A stretch of 64,000 nucleotides of DNA from Immundisolibacter sp. (GTDB lineage: Bacteria > Pseudomonadota > Gammaproteobacteria > Immundisolibacterales > Immundisolibacteraceae), in assembly GCF_014359565.1 (NCBI RefSeq), contig NZ_JACIZD010000001.1, positions 186,001 through 250,000 of the forward strand, read 5' to 3'. The notes under the pieces were generated by a model. The model ran no database searches. It saw nothing but the letters and a program-made list of their open reading frames with translations, and had not been told where the DNA came from. This document shows, in pieces, positions 62,648 to 64,000 of the stretch. Position numbers and translations under genes: made by a program. Every line of letters starts with the position of its first letter. Within the stretch, counting starts at the first letter, position 1.

Positions 62648-63720
62648 CGGTGGCGGCGACGCCGCCACTGTGGCAGCACGATCAGCACGGCCAGCACCAC
62701 GCAGCCGAGCAGGGGAACGAGCAACACCCCGGGCCAGGGCGCCAGCTCGCCGTTCTCCACCGCATCCATCACCACCGCCAGCAGGTTGTAGTACACGATG
62801 CAGCCGAGCAGGCCGACCGTCAGCTTGCTGGAGCGGCTGCGCCGCGGCGGCATGCGGCTGATCGGCACGCCCAGCAGGCCCAGCAGGACGGTGGAGAACG
62901 GCGCGGCGATGCGCCACTGCAGCTCGGCCGTGTCCTTCGGATCCGCGGACGCCGCCAGCTCGCCGTTCGCGGTGGCCTTGCGGCGCTTGCGCACGATGGC
63001 CTGCTCCTCGTCCAGGCGCAGCGCCAGCGTGCGGTAGCTGATGATCATGTCGCTGCCCAGGCTGTCGCCCGTGCCCGGATCGAGCTGGTAGTAGCGGCCG
63101 TCGAGGAATTCCACGACCTGCCGCCCGTCGGAGTCGGTGAGCTGGCGTGCCCGCTGGGCGAACACCACCCCATCGGCCTGGCCGCCGCTGTCGGCGTGGG
63201 TGAACACCTGCAGCCGCTCGTCACCGTCGGCCGCTTCGCTGAACATCACCAGACCGCCGGTGAAGTCGGCATAGAACCGGCCCGGCGGCAGGCGCGTCAG
63301 GTCGAAGCGGCGCTCGGCGCTGGCCTCCAGCCGGTAGACGTTCTGATACAGCTGCGGGCGCACCACCAGCGATGCGACTGCCACTACCGCCGCCACCGGC
63401 AGCGCCAGCCACAGCACGGCCTGGAACAACCAGCGTTCGCCGATGCCGCAGGCTGCCAGGGCGGTGGTCTCCTGATCGCGCTGCAGGCGCCCCAGGCCGA
63501 GCGCCACCGACAGCATCAGCGCCATCGGCACGATGGCGTCCAGGCTGATGAACAGCTTCAGCCCGATCAACACCGCCGCCAGGCTGCCGGGCAGTGCGCC
63601 GCTGGCCGCCTCGCCCAGAAAGCGCGCCGAGCTGTAACCGGTAAAAACCAGCAGCAGGCTGCCGCACACCACCGCAAACGGGCTCGCCAGCTCGCGCAGC
63701 AGGTAGCGTCTGAGGATCAT
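62644..63720 (-). CDS. lptF: LptF, LPS export permease
   Basis: The partner permease of LptG (358 residues), with the same topology. The start MILRRYLLRELASPF is canonical, and RLQRDQETTALAACG is the LptF conserved loop that contacts LptB. Four-base overlap with lptG. A TGC TAGACT promoter lies about 47 bases upstream. Confidence 0.95.
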   Translation of the reverse strand: MILRRYLLRELASPFAVVCGSLLLVFTGYSSARFLGEAASGALPGSLAAVLIGLKLFISLDAIVPMALMLSVALGLGRLQRDQETTALAACGIGERWLFQAVLWLALPVAAVVAVASLVVRPQLYQNVYRLEASAERRFDLTRLPPGRFYADFTGGLVMFSEAADGDERLQVFTHADSGGQADGVVFAQRARQLTDSDGRQVVEFLDGRYYQLDPGTGDSLGSDMIISYRTLALRLDEEQAIVRKRRKATANGELAASADPKDTAELQWRIAAPFSTVLLGLLGVPISRMPPRRSRSSKLTVGLLGCIVYYNLLAVVMDAVENGELAPWPGVLLVPLLGCVVLAVLIVLPQWRRRRHR

Positions 63721-63766
63721 GGCAAACGGTAAGGGCGTGGCCGGGACTGGATGTATCGGGGGCCGG

Positions 63767-63775
63767 CAGTCTAGC
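63767..63775 (-). promoter_or_regulatory. Extended -10 (TGC TAGACT) of lptF-lptG
   Basis: TGCTAGACT on the minus strand, predicting a leader of about 40 bases. The surrounding GCCGGCAGTCTAGCAG is also found before the aminotransferase gene. Confidence 0.55.
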
Positions 63776-63869
63776 AGGCCGCATCAGCTCATTCGCCAGA
63801 CCGCCACCACCGGCGGGCAGCCAGTCGCCCTGACCCGCCGCTACGCCAGCCGGACCGCGAACGCCGCTG

Positions 63870-63878
63870 TGCTAGGCT
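63870..63878 (+). promoter_or_regulatory. Extended -10 for the next rightward gene
   Basis: TGCTAGGCT followed by about 120 bases of leader, GGAG at 63977-63980 and ATG at 63995. In many gammaproteobacteria pepA is divergent from lptF, so this may be the start of pepA. Only six bases of the gene are visible. Confidence 0.35.
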
Positions 63879-64000
63879 TTGCGGCCGGCGCAGGCCTGCC
63901 TGTCCCGGCATGCCGACCGCCCTGCTGGGCGTCCTGCCCCTTTCCCGGTCGTCGCCTGGCGGCCATCTCGTTTCGCGGAGTTCCGATCCAACCCATGCAG

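Overview
The window is 64 kb of very G+C-rich bacterial chromosome, almost fully coding. Gene content points to a gammaproteobacterium with an outer membrane: a dcw cell-wall/division cluster ending in ftsZ-lpxC, ClpS/ClpA, LptF/LptG, RimO, RuvX-YqgE, a TonB-like protein, and a PyrB-PyrX pair of the Pseudomonas type. A PPi-dependent phosphofructokinase beside a proton-pumping pyrophosphatase recalls methanotrophs and some chemolithotrophs. The genus cannot be named from the sequence alone. No rRNA, tRNA, CRISPR array, phage or insertion sequence was seen.

Layout. 1-12762: dcw operon (3' end of murF, mraY, murD, ftsW, murG, murC, murB, ddl, ftsQ, ftsA, ftsZ, lpxC), mostly with overlapping stops and starts. 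12806-16552: thioredoxin-fold protein, infA, clpA-clpS. 16787-18888: argD-argF. 18988-20723: molybdopterin genes moaB-moaC and, divergently, moaD-moaE. 20738-24820: three pyrophosphate genes (soluble PPase, membrane H+-PPase, PPi-PFK), then adk-hemB-aroE and hpf. 28045-31567: NUDIX, a DUF1289-BtuF fusion, glutathione reductase and gamma-carbonic anhydrase. 31778-39907: a Pho regulon in one direction, phoB-phoR-porin-pstS-pstC-pstA-pstB-phoU, with a Pho-box-like site at the phoR/porin junction. 39982-45344: dienelactone hydrolase, then yqgE-ruvX-pyrR-pyrB-pyrX-pyrK-like. 45510-48664: gshA-gshB-tonB-like. 48817-54103: kup, msrA, rimO, aminotransferase. 54169-55834: RnfB-like ferredoxin, nth, DUF1841. 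56166-61476: lipid genes (desaturase, diacylglycerol kinase, Tam41-like nucleotidyltransferase, CDP-alcohol phosphotransferase, metallophosphoesterase). 61586-63720: lptF-lptG. The far right edge has a promoter and a possible start codon of the next gene.

How the parts work together. The left third builds and divides the envelope. The pyrophosphate genes would recycle or save the energy in PPi. The Pho block senses and imports phosphate. Glutathione synthesis (gshA, gshB) and reduction (gor) are in separate operons. The most original region is 56-61.5 kb: a diacylglycerol kinase, a protein resembling the mitochondrial CDP-DAG synthase Tam41, and a CDP-alcohol phosphotransferase together could run DAG to phosphatidate to CDP-DAG to a phospholipid, apart from the CdsA route.

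Between genes there is a dispersed two-unit inverted repeat (four copies), a different REP-like hairpin, and a recurrent extended -10 of the form TGCTAGACT. Two genes (yqgE, rnfB-like) have a -10 so close to the ATG that leaderless mRNAs are likely.
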